A DNA stretch of 51,612 bases from an uncultured Lachnospiraceae bacterium (lineage in GTDB: Bacteria > Bacillota > Clostridia > Lachnospirales > Lachnospiraceae): the NCBI GenBank assembly GCA_910585905.1, contig CAJUID010000023.1, positions 1-51,612 on the forward strand, read 5' to 3'. The notes beneath the pieces are model-generated. The model was not told the origin of the DNA. It ran no database searches and saw only the letters and a list, made by a program, of their open reading frames with translations. The position numbers were made by a program, and so were the translations under genes. Below are positions 7,296 to 15,317 of the stretch, in pieces. How positions within the stretch are numbered: the first letter of the stretch is position 1; every line of letters starts with the position of its first letter.

Positions 7296-8103
7296 TCTGT
7301 TGTTGCTCCTTCTCCCAAACAGGGATGAGGCAGTCTGATTTCAAAATGTGGTCTGACAGCCAGCTTAGCAGATAATCAATTAACTCTTCCAGATATTGTT
7401 GTTGGTTGTCGTCGATATCATTTAATTCATGGAAGTTAATATTGACCAGTTTTTCAATAAAAGCAGTATGGGCTCTTTTTTGTGCTTCTAATTTTGGATA
7501 CTGGATACTTTCCATATATTCTTCTTCGTGCTTAAAATGTCTTTCTGTATAATTTTTTAGCTTACTTAGTATTTTCATGATTTCATCATATTTGTCGTGT
7601 AGGTAATCCGCATGAATTAGGTCATTTGCCTGACGGATTATGTCAAAAAGTGTCTTATGTTCTTCATCCATAAATGCGATATTGGTGGCATATTTTGAAG
7701 TAAAAGTAAAAGGATCTGTTTTGATTTTTCCAATCATCATATCGCTGGCAAGGATATGGCCGAAAAGCCAGCGCACTATGTATTGTAATAGTTCCTCTAC
7801 ATCACAGACTTTTAAGCTGTCATCAATCGTAAATTCGTTCATTTTCCGGGTAAAAGCAGAGTGTTCCCGTTGCTGTCTTGGGAGTTCTGGATCGTTTATT
7901 TTTTTCATATATGCCTCTTCATGGGCAAAATGATTTAGTGCATAGTCTTTTAAATTATTTAATAAGTCCTCTGTCACATTCTGAATTGCGGCCTGTTCTT
8001 TGTCTAGTGAACAGATAGCATTGTTCAGAAGCTGGAACAGATATTCGTGTTCTTTATCTATTTCTGGAATTCCAATTTTGTAATCACTTGTAAATTTGAA
8101 CAT
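7288..8103 (-). CDS. Tandem two-domain hemerythrin
   Basis: This 271-residue cytosolic protein is made of two bacteriohemerythrin domains (about 1-130 and 131-265). Each has the di-iron pattern: DKEHEYLF / DEEHKTLF, HFAHEEAYM / HFKHEEEYM, REHSAF / RAHTAF, and FGHILASD / SDHILKSD. Hemerythrins bind O2 reversibly at a non-heme di-iron centre. In anaerobes they are thought to scavenge or sense oxygen. In both domains the residue four before the His of REHSAF/RAHTAF, usually also a His ligand, is Gln. AAAGGAGG precedes the ATG. It is followed by and coupled to a YczE-like membrane protein. Confidence 0.9.
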   Translation of the reverse strand: MFKFTSDYKIGIPEIDKEHEYLFQLLNNAICSLDKEQAAIQNVTEDLLNNLKDYALNHFAHEEAYMKKINDPELPRQQREHSAFTRKMNEFTIDDSLKVCDVEELLQYIVRWLFGHILASDMMIGKIKTDPFTFTSKYATNIAFMDEEHKTLFDIIRQANDLIHADYLHDKYDEIMKILSKLKNYTERHFKHEEEYMESIQYPKLEAQKRAHTAFIEKLVNINFHELNDIDDNQQQYLEELIDYLLSWLSDHILKSDCLIPVWEKEQQQNA

Positions 8104-8648
8104 AAATGCCTCCTTTAAATATGTTTTTTAATGAGATTTAGTATAACATATTCTGAGGGAAAAACCTACCATTAAATAATTTGGCTTTTATCAAAGTTGC
8201 AAAGCATTAGACCTTCCTCAAAGCGTAGCGTTGCCAGATGAGGCAGTATTTCCCGATTGTTCCATTGGAATACGGAATGAAAATCATGTACACAGAGCAA
8301 ACTTGGTAAATATATGTGTTATGGATAACTGCAGATTATCTCTTCATAAAAAATGGGGAAAGTCAAAACCATTAAGTCAAATATCTCGTTGCTCTGCAGT
8401 GGGGTATTTGACTTTTGGGATGTGTGGGGGGAATACTTAATTTCATAGTTGATTCATTCAGATTTAGATTTGTGTGAAATTTATATCCCTAAAAAACTGC
8501 CAATTATCCCATTTTATGTGATTTCGACTCAGGATGTGATATAGTGATTTTATGATGTTGGGTAAGGTATTTTGGCCGCAACAGATGCTACGAATTGCTA
8601 TATTGAAATGCAATTCTAGAAATATCATTCTATTAGGAGGAAAACTAT
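8104..8648. other. Intergenic region with worn repeat copies
   Basis: It lies between the divergent hemerythrin and DUF3089 genes. On the minus strand a TATACT box about 45 bases before the hemerythrin start may be its -10. Near 8237 a short frame (RQYFPIVPLEYGMKIMYTEQ, then TW and a stop) looks like a coding scrap of unknown origin. At 8323-8345 and 8374-8413 are degraded pieces of the two repeat families. The rest, 8415-8640, shows only the AGGAGG site before the next gene. Confidence 0.5.
8323..8413 (+). repeat. Degraded copies of both repeat families
   Basis: TGGATAACTGCAGATTATCT (8323-8342) matches the start of the AT-rich repeat. AAGTCAAATATCTCGTTGCT and then CTGCAGTGGGGTATTTGACT (8374-8413) match the right half of the GC-rich hairpin element, keeping the GTCAAATA/TATTTGAC inverted pair. 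Both are in the same order and orientation as in the nested element at 2568-2763. They may therefore descend from one composite, with most of the left part deleted. Confidence 0.6.
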
Positions 8649-9764
8649 ATGAGAAAAGACAATATCTTAAGGCTAAAATTATGTAACTGGCTGCTTGCCG
8701 CTATGGTTTGCCTGTCGCTCTGCGGCATTACAGCTTGTGGAAGCAACAAAAATCAACCGGAAGTTGGCAGCAGGCCGGAGGCACAAAGTGAGAAGGAAAA
8801 TGCGGGCGGGCAGGGAGAAGCGGAGGCTTTTGTGATTTCGGATTTGGTAGGCGAGCCGTCGGATTATTCAAAAGTGGAAAACTGGATGAAGATTCCTGAC
8901 ATCACTCATGATGTGGACACATTCTACCTTTATCCAACTTGTTATATGGATGAATCTGAGGATGCAAAGCCAATCTGCGGAATTGATAATGAAAAAGTGC
9001 GATCCAGAGCCAAACTGGTTTATGAGAATCAGGGGACAGTCTATGAGGAGTCGACGAACGTCTTTGCGCCGTTCTACCGACAGAGCAATATCTATGCGGT
9101 TGCCAAAATTGACCGTGAGGATTTGGAAGAGTATCAAAAAAGTGAACAACGGACGGATGTTTACGCAGCGCTGGATTATTATTTTGAAAACTACAATCAA
9201 GGGCGGCCATTTATTATTGCCGGTCATTCCCAAGGTTCCATTATGACTAAAATTGTTCTAGGAGAGTACATGCAGGCTCATCCGGAATATTATAAGCGTA
9301 TGGTTGCGGCATATCCAATCGGTATTTCAATAACCAAAGGCTGGCTGGAGGAACACCCGTATCTGAAATTTGCTCAGGCGGCAGATGATACGGGCGTAAT
9401 CGTATCATGGAATACGGAGGGGAAAGGAAATAAAGGGCAGGAAAACCTGGTTGTGGAGCCAGATGCAATTAGTATTAACCCCATAAATTGGAAACTGGAT
9501 GACACATATGCCGGATTTGAGGAAAATCTGGGCAGCCGTATTCTCAACAAGGAGACAGGAAAGTATAAAATTATTAAAGGCATGGCAGACGCCCAGTTGG
9601 ACACAGAGCGGGGAGTTGTAATCTGCACAACACAAGTCACAGAATATGCGCCTGCTGCATTATTTGGCCCTGAGAGCCTTCATTCGCACGATTATGATTT
9701 TTATTATGAAAATCTGCGCGAAAATGTAAAAGCAAGGGTAGAGGCGTATTTGAAACAGGAGTAA
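8649..9764 (+). CDS. DUF3089 alpha/beta-hydrolase lipoprotein
   Basis: This 371-residue exported protein has a type II signal peptide: charged MRKDNILRLK, a hydrophobic stretch, and the lipobox LCGITAC with the lipidated Cys near residue 30. A linker rich in Q/E/G follows. The body has features of DUF3089: DVDTFYLYPTCYMDE, NVFAPFYRQ, and the nucleophile elbow IIAGHSQGS near residue 195. That predicts a Ser-dependent lipase/esterase-type hydrolase anchored on the outer face of the membrane. Later motifs VSWNTEG and NPINW also fit the family. AGGAGG precedes the ATG. It is monocistronic in this window. The natural substrate is not known. Confidence 0.85.
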   Translation: MRKDNILRLKLCNWLLAAMVCLSLCGITACGSNKNQPEVGSRPEAQSEKENAGGQGEAEAFVISDLVGEPSDYSKVENWMKIPDITHDVDTFYLYPTCYMDESEDAKPICGIDNEKVRSRAKLVYENQGTVYEESTNVFAPFYRQSNIYAVAKIDREDLEEYQKSEQRTDVYAALDYYFENYNQGRPFIIAGHSQGSIMTKIVLGEYMQAHPEYYKRMVAAYPIGISITKGWLEEHPYLKFAQAADDTGVIVSWNTEGKGNKGQENLVVEPDAISINPINWKLDDTYAGFEENLGSRILNKETGKYKIIKGMADAQLDTERGVVICTTQVTEYAPAALFGPESLHSHDYDFYYENLRENVKARVEAYLKQE

Positions 9765-9912
9765 TCCATTTTTTTCTGTTTTCGGATACCAAAAGATAAA
9801 AGAGGATGCTATTTTCCAAAGAAATCTCGATCAATTTGGTGAAGTAAAGAAATCTTTCTAGGGAACCAAGTCGTTCCGGTGCCGGATAAAAGTTTTTAAT
9901 GTACACATCAGG

Positions 9913-9962
9913 GACTGTTTCAAGTTTTGAGTTTACACAAAACTTGAAACAGTCTCATTTTT
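9913..9962. terminator. Perfect 17-bp hairpin with T-tract
   Basis: GACTGTTTCAAGTTTTG (9913-9929) pairs exactly with 9938-9954 across an 8-base loop, and TCATTTTTTAC follows. It can act as a rho-independent terminator for the DUF3089 gene. The sequence also resembles the end of an insertion sequence facing itself, so it may be a collapsed IS relic. Confidence 0.6.
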
Positions 9963-10234
9963 TACGTTCCTTTATGGTGATGCTCTATAAAATATCTGTA
10001 TTACAGCGCTCTTGGGATGTGAAATCAAAAATGCTAGAGGCTCCTATCACTTCAATATCTTATTTTTGCAATTCGTACTGGTGCTTCCGCGCCTCAATAT
10101 CCCTTCGTTTTTCAATTATTATTTCATACTGTGTAAGCAGAAAAGACACTAGAGATTATAGCCGTGATCTGGTCAAGCAAGAATAAAATCCTTATCAATT
10201 GTGCGTTTATCCTGTAAGAGCCTGAGAAAGCCAC

Positions 10235-10263
10235 TTGACAAAAAATGGGATGGTACATATAAT
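10235..10263 (+). promoter_or_regulatory. Consensus sigma-A promoter of the cysK-hem operon
   Basis: TTGACA at 10235-10240 and TATAAT at 10258-10263 with 17 bases between them are perfect matches to the housekeeping consensus. Just downstream, CCTA-(9)-TAGG (10278-10294) forms a short dyad placed where a repressor would block elongation or open-complex formation. That it is the operator of the Rrf2 protein encoded in the operon is inference. Confidence 0.85.
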
Positions 10264-10351
10264 TATATTCATATTATTCCTAGTGGATAAATAGGTAAAA
10301 GTTGACTGGCAGTGTGATATGCTGTGGGTTGCATAAAAGGAGGAGTTTGGT

Positions 10352-11290
10352 ATGGGCCAGATTAGGGAGAGCGCATTGGATTTAATTGGAGAAACGCCGA
10401 TGGTGAAGCTTAGCAGATATGCAAAGAGGGCGGGAGTTACGGATGCTGTGATTTTAGGTAAGTTAGAGTATCTTAACCCGGCAGGCTCGGTAAAAGACCG
10501 AATTGCGCTTGCGATGGTTGAGGATGCGGAGAGACAAGGGATTTTGAAGCCGGGGGCAACAATTATTGAACCGACTTCTGGAAATACAGGGATTGGGCTG
10601 GCATCTGTCGCAGCGGCAAAGGGATACAAAGCGGTGCTTACGCTGCCAGATACAATGAGTGTGGAGAGAAGAAATCTTTTAAAGGCATATGGTGCGGAAT
10701 TGGTTTTGACAGAAGGCGCCAAGGGGATGAAAGGTGCAATTGAAAAGGCGGAGGAATTAAAGGCAACTACACCTGGCTCAGTTATTCTTGGACAGTTCGT
10801 AAATCCTGCCAATCCTACAGTCCATAGGGCGGTGACTGGTCCTGAGATTTGGGAACAGACAGACGGGAAAGTAGATATTTTTGTGGCAGGAGTCGGTACG
10901 GGTGGAACGATTACTGGAGTTGGAGGATATCTGAAATCTCAGAATCCAGATGTGAAAGTGGTAGCGGTAGAGCCTGCTGCCAGCCCGGTACTTACCGAGG
11001 GAACCGCAGGGCCGCATAAAATTCAGGGAATTGGGGCTGGATTTGTTCCAGAAACTTTGGATACAGAAGTGTATGATGAAGTGATTACAGTTAAAAATGA
11101 AGATGCGTTTGAAGAGGGAAGGGCATTTGCTGTTAGCGAAGGTGTTCTGGTTGGTATATCTTCCGGTGCCGCATTAAAGGCGGCGGCTGTTTTAGCGGCA
11201 AGACCGGAGAATCAAGGAAAGACAATTGTTGTATTGCTTCCAGATTCTGGTGACAGATATCTTTCAACAGAGATGTTTCAAGCGGTTTAA
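10352..11290 (+). CDS. cysK: Cysteine synthase A (O-acetylserine sulfhydrylase)
   Basis: This 312-residue fold-type II PLP enzyme converts O-acetylserine and sulfide to cysteine. The PLP lysine lies in NPAGSVKDRIAL (residue ~46), the substrate loop is TSGNTGIGLA, and the phosphate-binding glycine loop is GTGGTITG. The C-terminal part ends with SSGAALKAA and VLLPDSGDRYLSTEMF, typical of CysK. Length is normal for the family. AGGAGG precedes the ATG. It is the first gene of the unit that continues with the Rrf2 regulator and the siroheme pathway, behind a perfect promoter. CysM-like preference for other sulfur donors cannot be excluded from sequence. Confidence 0.95.
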   Translation: MGQIRESALDLIGETPMVKLSRYAKRAGVTDAVILGKLEYLNPAGSVKDRIALAMVEDAERQGILKPGATIIEPTSGNTGIGLASVAAAKGYKAVLTLPDTMSVERRNLLKAYGAELVLTEGAKGMKGAIEKAEELKATTPGSVILGQFVNPANPTVHRAVTGPEIWEQTDGKVDIFVAGVGTGGTITGVGGYLKSQNPDVKVVAVEPAASPVLTEGTAGPHKIQGIGAGFVPETLDTEVYDEVITVKNEDAFEEGRAFAVSEGVLVGISSGAALKAAAVLAARPENQGKTIVVLLPDSGDRYLSTEMFQAV

Positions 11291-11346
11291 TAATACCTTC
11301 TCTCTTTGGGGAAGACAGAAAGAATTGGAAAAGACGGAGTATCAAT

Positions 11347-11787
11347 ATGAAAATTTCGACGAAAGGGCGTTACGCTGTTCGGGTGATGCTAGATATAGCG
11401 CAGCAGGGAACGGAAAATTATATTCCGTTAATGGATATCGCGAAGAGGCAGGGGATTTCAGAAAAGTATCTAGAGTCCATTGTAGCGATACTTAGCAAAA
11501 ATGATTTTTTGCAGTCTTTGCGGGGAAAAGGAGGGGGCTACAGGCTGCTACGGAGCCCGGAGGAATACACGGTAGGCAGTATTTTGAAATTAGTTGAGGG
11601 ATCATTTGCCCCGGTTGCCTGCCTTGAGAAAAAACCGAACCGCTGTGAGAGGGCAGCAAAATGCCAGACTGTAAAGATGTGGGAAGGACTGGAAAAACTG
11701 TTGGATGACTATTTTGAGGGGATTACAATTGCCGACTTAATGGCAGAGGGGCTATCGCATGATGGGATGATTGACGGTGAATGGTAA
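11347..11787 (+). CDS. Rrf2-family regulator with IscR-like cysteines
   Basis: This 146-residue transcription factor starts MKISTKGRYAVRVMLDIA, the classic Rrf2 opening. A winged helix follows, with recognition region SEKYLESIVAIL and wing LRGKGGGYRLLRSP. Three cysteines, C92, C100 and C106 (C-x7-C-x5-C), sit in the loop where IscR binds a [2Fe-2S] cluster (C-x5-C-x5-C). CymR, the cysteine-metabolism member of the family, lacks this triad. An Fe-S or redox-sensing role is therefore plausible. It lies 56 bases after cysK with no separate promoter visible, so it probably autoregulates the whole operon. Confidence 0.88.
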   Translation: MKISTKGRYAVRVMLDIAQQGTENYIPLMDIAKRQGISEKYLESIVAILSKNDFLQSLRGKGGGYRLLRSPEEYTVGSILKLVEGSFAPVACLEKKPNRCERAAKCQTVKMWEGLEKLLDDYFEGITIADLMAEGLSHDGMIDGEW

Positions 11788-11819
11788 CGAGAAGAAGCAT
11801 AGCGGGGAGGAATTAGGGA

Positions 11820-12614
11820 ATGGATTATACAAGTGAACAGCTAGAGCGTTATTCCCGTCATATTGCGTTAAAAGAGGTTGGCCTTGACGGGCAGGAAAGA
11901 CTGTTAAAGGGCAGAGTTTTTATTATTGGTGCGGGGGGGCTTGGTTCTCCTGCTGCCATGTATCTTGCAGCGGCAGGGGTTGGCACAATCGGAATAGCAG
12001 ATGCGGACGAAGTGGATTTATCAAATCTTCAGCGGCAGATTATTCATGGTTCAGGTGATTTGGGAAAAGCAAAGGTAATGTCAGCGGAAGAGACAATCCA
12101 TGCGTTGAATCCAGATGTGGAAGTCCATGCGTTTCAGACAGTTGTTTCACCAGATAATATTATGGAATTAATTCGGGATTACGATTTTGTCATAGATGCC
12201 GTCGATAATTTTCCGGCTAAGTTTTTGATCAATGATGCCTGCGTAATTGCGGGAAAGCCGTTTTGCCATGCAGGGATCATCCGTTTTCAGGGGCAGCTAA
12301 TGACATATGTGCCAGGGGAAGGTCCGTGTTACCGCTGTATTTTCAAGGAGCCGCCGCCAGAGGGTGCAGTCCCGACATGCAAGCAGGTTGGGATTATCGG
12401 TGCAATGGCAGGGACAATCGGAAGCCTTCAGGCAATGGAGGCAGTAAAATATTTGGTTGGCTGTGGGGACTTGTTGACAGGGAGATTATTAGTCTACGAT
12501 GCGCTAAAAATGCAATTTAGAAATGTAAAACTGCCAAAGGATGATAATTGTGCAGTCTGCGGGATACATCCCACAATTAAGGAGCTTGGCGGCAGCTATG
12601 GGCAGGAAGAGTGA
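11820..12614 (+). CDS. ThiF/MoeB/HesA-family E1-like adenylyltransferase
   Basis: This 264-residue protein opens with the family phrase LERYSRHIALKEVG. It has the ATP-binding loop GAGGLGSPAAMYL (~residue 37), the DADEVDLSNLQRQI segment, two CxxC zinc pairs (CYRC and CAVC), and PTCKQVG with the usual catalytic-type Cys. Such enzymes adenylate the C-terminal glycine of ubiquitin-like sulfur carriers (ThiS, MoaD, CysO). No rhodanese domain is fused. No carrier gene is in the operon, so the partner is unknown. Placement between an Rrf2 regulator and hemA, downstream of cysK, suggests sulfur transfer for cysteine rather than thiamine or molybdopterin synthesis. GGGGAGG precedes the ATG. Confidence 0.88.
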   Translation: MDYTSEQLERYSRHIALKEVGLDGQERLLKGRVFIIGAGGLGSPAAMYLAAAGVGTIGIADADEVDLSNLQRQIIHGSGDLGKAKVMSAEETIHALNPDVEVHAFQTVVSPDNIMELIRDYDFVIDAVDNFPAKFLINDACVIAGKPFCHAGIIRFQGQLMTYVPGEGPCYRCIFKEPPPEGAVPTCKQVGIIGAMAGTIGSLQAMEAVKYLVGCGDLLTGRLLVYDALKMQFRNVKLPKDDNCAVCGIHPTIKELGGSYGQEE

Positions 12615-12618
12615 GACG

Positions 12619-13755
12619 ATGTTTTGTATTAGTATAAGTTTTAAAAAAACTCCGGTTTCTATCAGGCAGCAATTTGCATTTTCAAAAGAGGAGCAAAAGA
12701 GATTTCTGTCCTTTTTGTGGAATTCTGGAGGGATTACGGGTGGTGTAGTGCTGTCAACCTGCAACCGGAGTGAGATTTATGTAACGGGCAGAAAAGGTGC
12801 ATTAGAAGCGGTAGAAAATGCGCTTTCAAGGCTGAAGGATATTGACAAGGAGCAGATTAAGACATATTGTCTGTTTTACAGTGGGAAAAAGGCAGTTAGA
12901 CATCTGTTTCGGGTGGCTTGCGGCCTGGATTCTATGGTGATGGGGGAGGACGAAATTCTTAGGCAGGTTAAGGAGGCATATCAGCTTTCCTCTGAAAATG
13001 GGTTTACAAATGGAGAGATTAACATTATTTTTCAGGGTGCATTACATTTTGCTAAGCAATCTAAGTCAGAAACGAGGCTTTCGTCTACTCCAATATCAAT
13101 TGGGACGCTGACAGCAAATGCTGTGGAAGAATATTTTTTAGATAAATGCCAAAATACAGTTTTAGTGATTGGGGCAACCGGAAAGATTGGCTCAATTGTT
13201 GCAAAGGATTTAATCGCAAAAGGGATTTCTGTTATTGGAACCAGAAGGAGAAAACATCAGGGGGAGGAGATTTTTCTTTCATCATATGAAAATATTGTCT
13301 GGGTAGATTTTGACAAACGTTATGATTATGTGCCGCAGGCAGACGCAGTTATCAGTGCAACTTCCAGTCCGCATTATACATTGACAAGGAGAGAATTTGA
13401 AAAAAGGTCAGAAGGGAAGGAATACCTCTTGATAGACCTTGCTGTTCCTTATGATATTGATAAGGAAATTGGGAAAAAAGAAGGTATTACGCTGTATGAT
13501 ATTGATTATTTTGAAAGTCTTTCGAGAAAAAATAACAATATCAAGATGGCAGAGCTTGGGAAGGCAGAAGGATTATTGGAGGAGTGCCTGGAAGAAGTAT
13601 TAAAGAATCTATATGTAAGAAGGTTCAAAATGCATATGTCTGGAGAAGAGCCGGAAGAATGGTATTATAAAATGATTTTCTATCTCAAAGATGTTCTTGG
13701 CAGTGATGAATTTTTGCATGTTCTTGATAAATTGGAAAAAAAGAGAGATGGTTGA
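12619..13755 (+). CDS. hemA: Glutamyl-tRNA reductase
   Basis: This 378-residue enzyme reduces glutamate carried on tRNA-Glu to glutamate-1-semialdehyde with NADPH, the first committed step of C5 tetrapyrrole synthesis. The catalytic Cys is in STCNRSEIY. MGEDEILRQVKEAY and the nucleotide-binding stretch VLVIGATGKIG are in place, followed by the C-terminal dimerisation helix. The start at 12619 (MFCISISFKKTPVS) matches the family N-terminus. It begins 4 bases after the E1-like gene, so the two are cotranscribed. The glycine loop is GATGKIG in place of the commoner GAGxMG, a mild deviation seen in some clostridia. Confidence 0.92.
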   Translation: MFCISISFKKTPVSIRQQFAFSKEEQKRFLSFLWNSGGITGGVVLSTCNRSEIYVTGRKGALEAVENALSRLKDIDKEQIKTYCLFYSGKKAVRHLFRVACGLDSMVMGEDEILRQVKEAYQLSSENGFTNGEINIIFQGALHFAKQSKSETRLSSTPISIGTLTANAVEEYFLDKCQNTVLVIGATGKIGSIVAKDLIAKGISVIGTRRRKHQGEEIFLSSYENIVWVDFDKRYDYVPQADAVISATSSPHYTLTRREFEKRSEGKEYLLIDLAVPYDIDKEIGKKEGITLYDIDYFESLSRKNNNIKMAELGKAEGLLEECLEEVLKNLYVRRFKMHMSGEEPEEWYYKMIFYLKDVLGSDEFLHVLDKLEKKRDG

Positions 13756-13783
13756 AGGCAGGATAAAAGAAATGGAGGCAGAT

Positions 13784-14443
13784 ATGGCTTATTTTCCATT
13801 TATGATAGATATTGGGGACAGAAAATGTCTTGTTGTGGGCGGGGGAAATATTGCCCTTCATAAAGTGAAGATTTTACTTAGATTTGGTGTTAAAATATAT
13901 GTTGTAGCACCTTTTTTTGTGGAAGATTTTAAAAAAATATCGGAGCATGGCAGCCAGATATTATTGTGGGAAAGACAATTTTCTGACCGTGATATTGATG
14001 GGATGGATTTTGTAATCGCGGCAACAGATGAGGAACAGGTTAACCTGCATGTCTCTGCACTTTGTAAGGAAAAAGGTGTTTTGATTAATGTTGTAGATCA
14101 AAAGGAAGCGTGTTCCTTTCTATTTCCAGCGATGCTTCAGGAAAAAGATGTGCTGGTAGCTATTTCATCAGGGGGGAACAGCCCGGCATCTGTTTCTTAT
14201 CTAAAAAAAAAGATAAAGAAATCAATACCAGATTATTATGGTGGGCTTGTTGAGCGGCTTGGCGAGTTCCGGCAGAAGATTATGCAGGAAGTCGATTCGG
14301 CAGGTAGAAGAAAGGAACTTTTTTATAAACTTTTGTCTTATGGCGATGCCCATAATGGAGAGATTCCAGAATCAGTGGCCAGGCGTTTGATTGAGGAGTC
14401 AAAGAGCAAGAAAGAGGGGATGTCATTTGAAGGAAAAGATTAA
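13784..14443 (+). CDS. Precorrin-2 dehydrogenase (siroheme synthase N-terminal type)
   Basis: This ~219-residue protein resembles the CysG N-terminal domain, Met8p and SirC. It opens MAYFPFMIDIGDRKCLVVGG with the NAD-binding loop GGGNIALHKV. VIAATDEEQVN and the conserved SSGGNSPASVSYLKKKI follow. The family oxidises precorrin-2 to sirohydrochlorin; some members also insert iron. The start at 13784 is preferred because GGAGG lies 5 bases before it; ATGs at 13772 and 13748 are alternatives. The methyltransferase half of CysG is supplied separately by the cobA-hemD fusion two genes on. It overlaps hemC by 17 bases. Confidence 0.88.
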   Translation: MAYFPFMIDIGDRKCLVVGGGNIALHKVKILLRFGVKIYVVAPFFVEDFKKISEHGSQILLWERQFSDRDIDGMDFVIAATDEEQVNLHVSALCKEKGVLINVVDQKEACSFLFPAMLQEKDVLVAISSGGNSPASVSYLKKKIKKSIPDYYGGLVERLGEFRQKIMQEVDSAGRRKELFYKLLSYGDAHNGEIPESVARRLIEESKSKKEGMSFEGKD

Positions 14444-15317
14444 ATTAGGGACAAGGGGAAGCAGTCTTGCACTTGCGCAGGCCGATCAGGTAATTGCAGC
14501 GCTTCATAAAAGGTTTCCAGATGTAGAGATAGAAACTGTAGTTTTACGTACACAGGGGGATAAGATATTAGACAGGCCGCTTTTGGATTTTGGAGGAAAA
14601 GGAGCTTTTATTACAGAGTTTGAGGAGGCAATTAGCGAGGGAAGGATTGATCTTGCAGTACACAGCGCAAAAGATATGCCAGCCGAGCTTGGAGATGGGC
14701 TGGTGATTGCCGGTGCCTTGCCGCGGGCAGATGCAAGGGATGTGCTGGTCACCAGAAAGGGAGTGGATGGTTTGCGTATCGTTGGTACGGGAAGCCTTAG
14801 GCGACAGTGCCAGCTAAGTTCCCTTTGTCCGGGGGTGATATGCAAAGGCATCCGTGGTAATGTGCCCACTAGGTTAATGAAGCTTAGGAGCGGGGAGTAT
14901 GGTGGTTTGGTTCTGGCAGCCGCAGGGCTAAAGCGTCTGGGGCTTTTGCATGAGGAGGATTTGGAGTATCGTTTTTTCTCTCTGGATGAAATGGTGCCTG
15001 CAGGCGGCCAGGGAATTATTGCTGTAGAGAGCCGGAAGGGTGATGGGACTACAGATATGATAGCAGAGATTTCGGATAGCAGGGCGTATGCTGAATTAGC
15101 GTTGGAACGCAATATTCTGGAGATTTTCAATGCTGGGTGCCATGAGGCGGTTGGAGTAATATCGGAGTGCCGTAGGGATTCCGTGTGCATTCGGATTGTG
15201 CGGGAAGTGGATGGGCAGGTTCTAAAATTGAATCGGTCAGCCGGGGCAATGGAGGGAAGAAGGCTTGCAGAGGAGATGGCACATTCTATGACAGGCTTTA
15301 CAAGGGGGGGATTTTAA
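14427..15317 (+). CDS. hemC: Porphobilinogen deaminase (hydroxymethylbilane synthase)
   Basis: This 296-residue enzyme joins four porphobilinogens into hydroxymethylbilane. It opens KLGTRGSSLALAQADQV and has LRTQGDKILDRPL, the catalytic Asp context DLAVHSAKDMP, and the arginine-rich GTGSLRRQCQL and GIRGNVPTRL. The dipyrromethane-cofactor Cys is in FNAGCHEAVGV (usual form GCQVP). The start is taken as a TTG at 14427 inside the end of the upstream gene, because GAGGGG precedes it and the family N-terminus begins there. The stop overlaps the next ATG (TAATG). Confidence 0.93.
   Translation: MKEKIKLGTRGSSLALAQADQVIAALHKRFPDVEIETVVLRTQGDKILDRPLLDFGGKGAFITEFEEAISEGRIDLAVHSAKDMPAELGDGLVIAGALPRADARDVLVTRKGVDGLRIVGTGSLRRQCQLSSLCPGVICKGIRGNVPTRLMKLRSGEYGGLVLAAAGLKRLGLLHEEDLEYRFFSLDEMVPAGGQGIIAVESRKGDGTTDMIAEISDSRAYAELALERNILEIFNAGCHEAVGVISECRRDSVCIRIVREVDGQVLKLNRSAGAMEGRRLAEEMAHSMTGFTRGGF

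Larger units (their letters stand above)
9765..10351. other. Intergenic region before the cysK operon
   Basis: From the left it holds a possible weak hairpin near 9863-9884, a perfect 17-bp inverted repeat at 9913-9954, about 250 bases with no convincing gene, and then the cysK promoter at 10235. Between 10000 and 10180 the minus strand has a short charged frame (QYEIIIEKRRDIEARKHQYE) ended by stops. It may be a coding scrap but has no start or ribosome site that I would trust. Confidence 0.5.

Noticed and set aside
10190..10351. T-box or SAM riboswitch in the cysK leader
   Set aside because: The distance from the promoter is only ~90 bases and neither a T-box sequence nor a SAM-type core is present.
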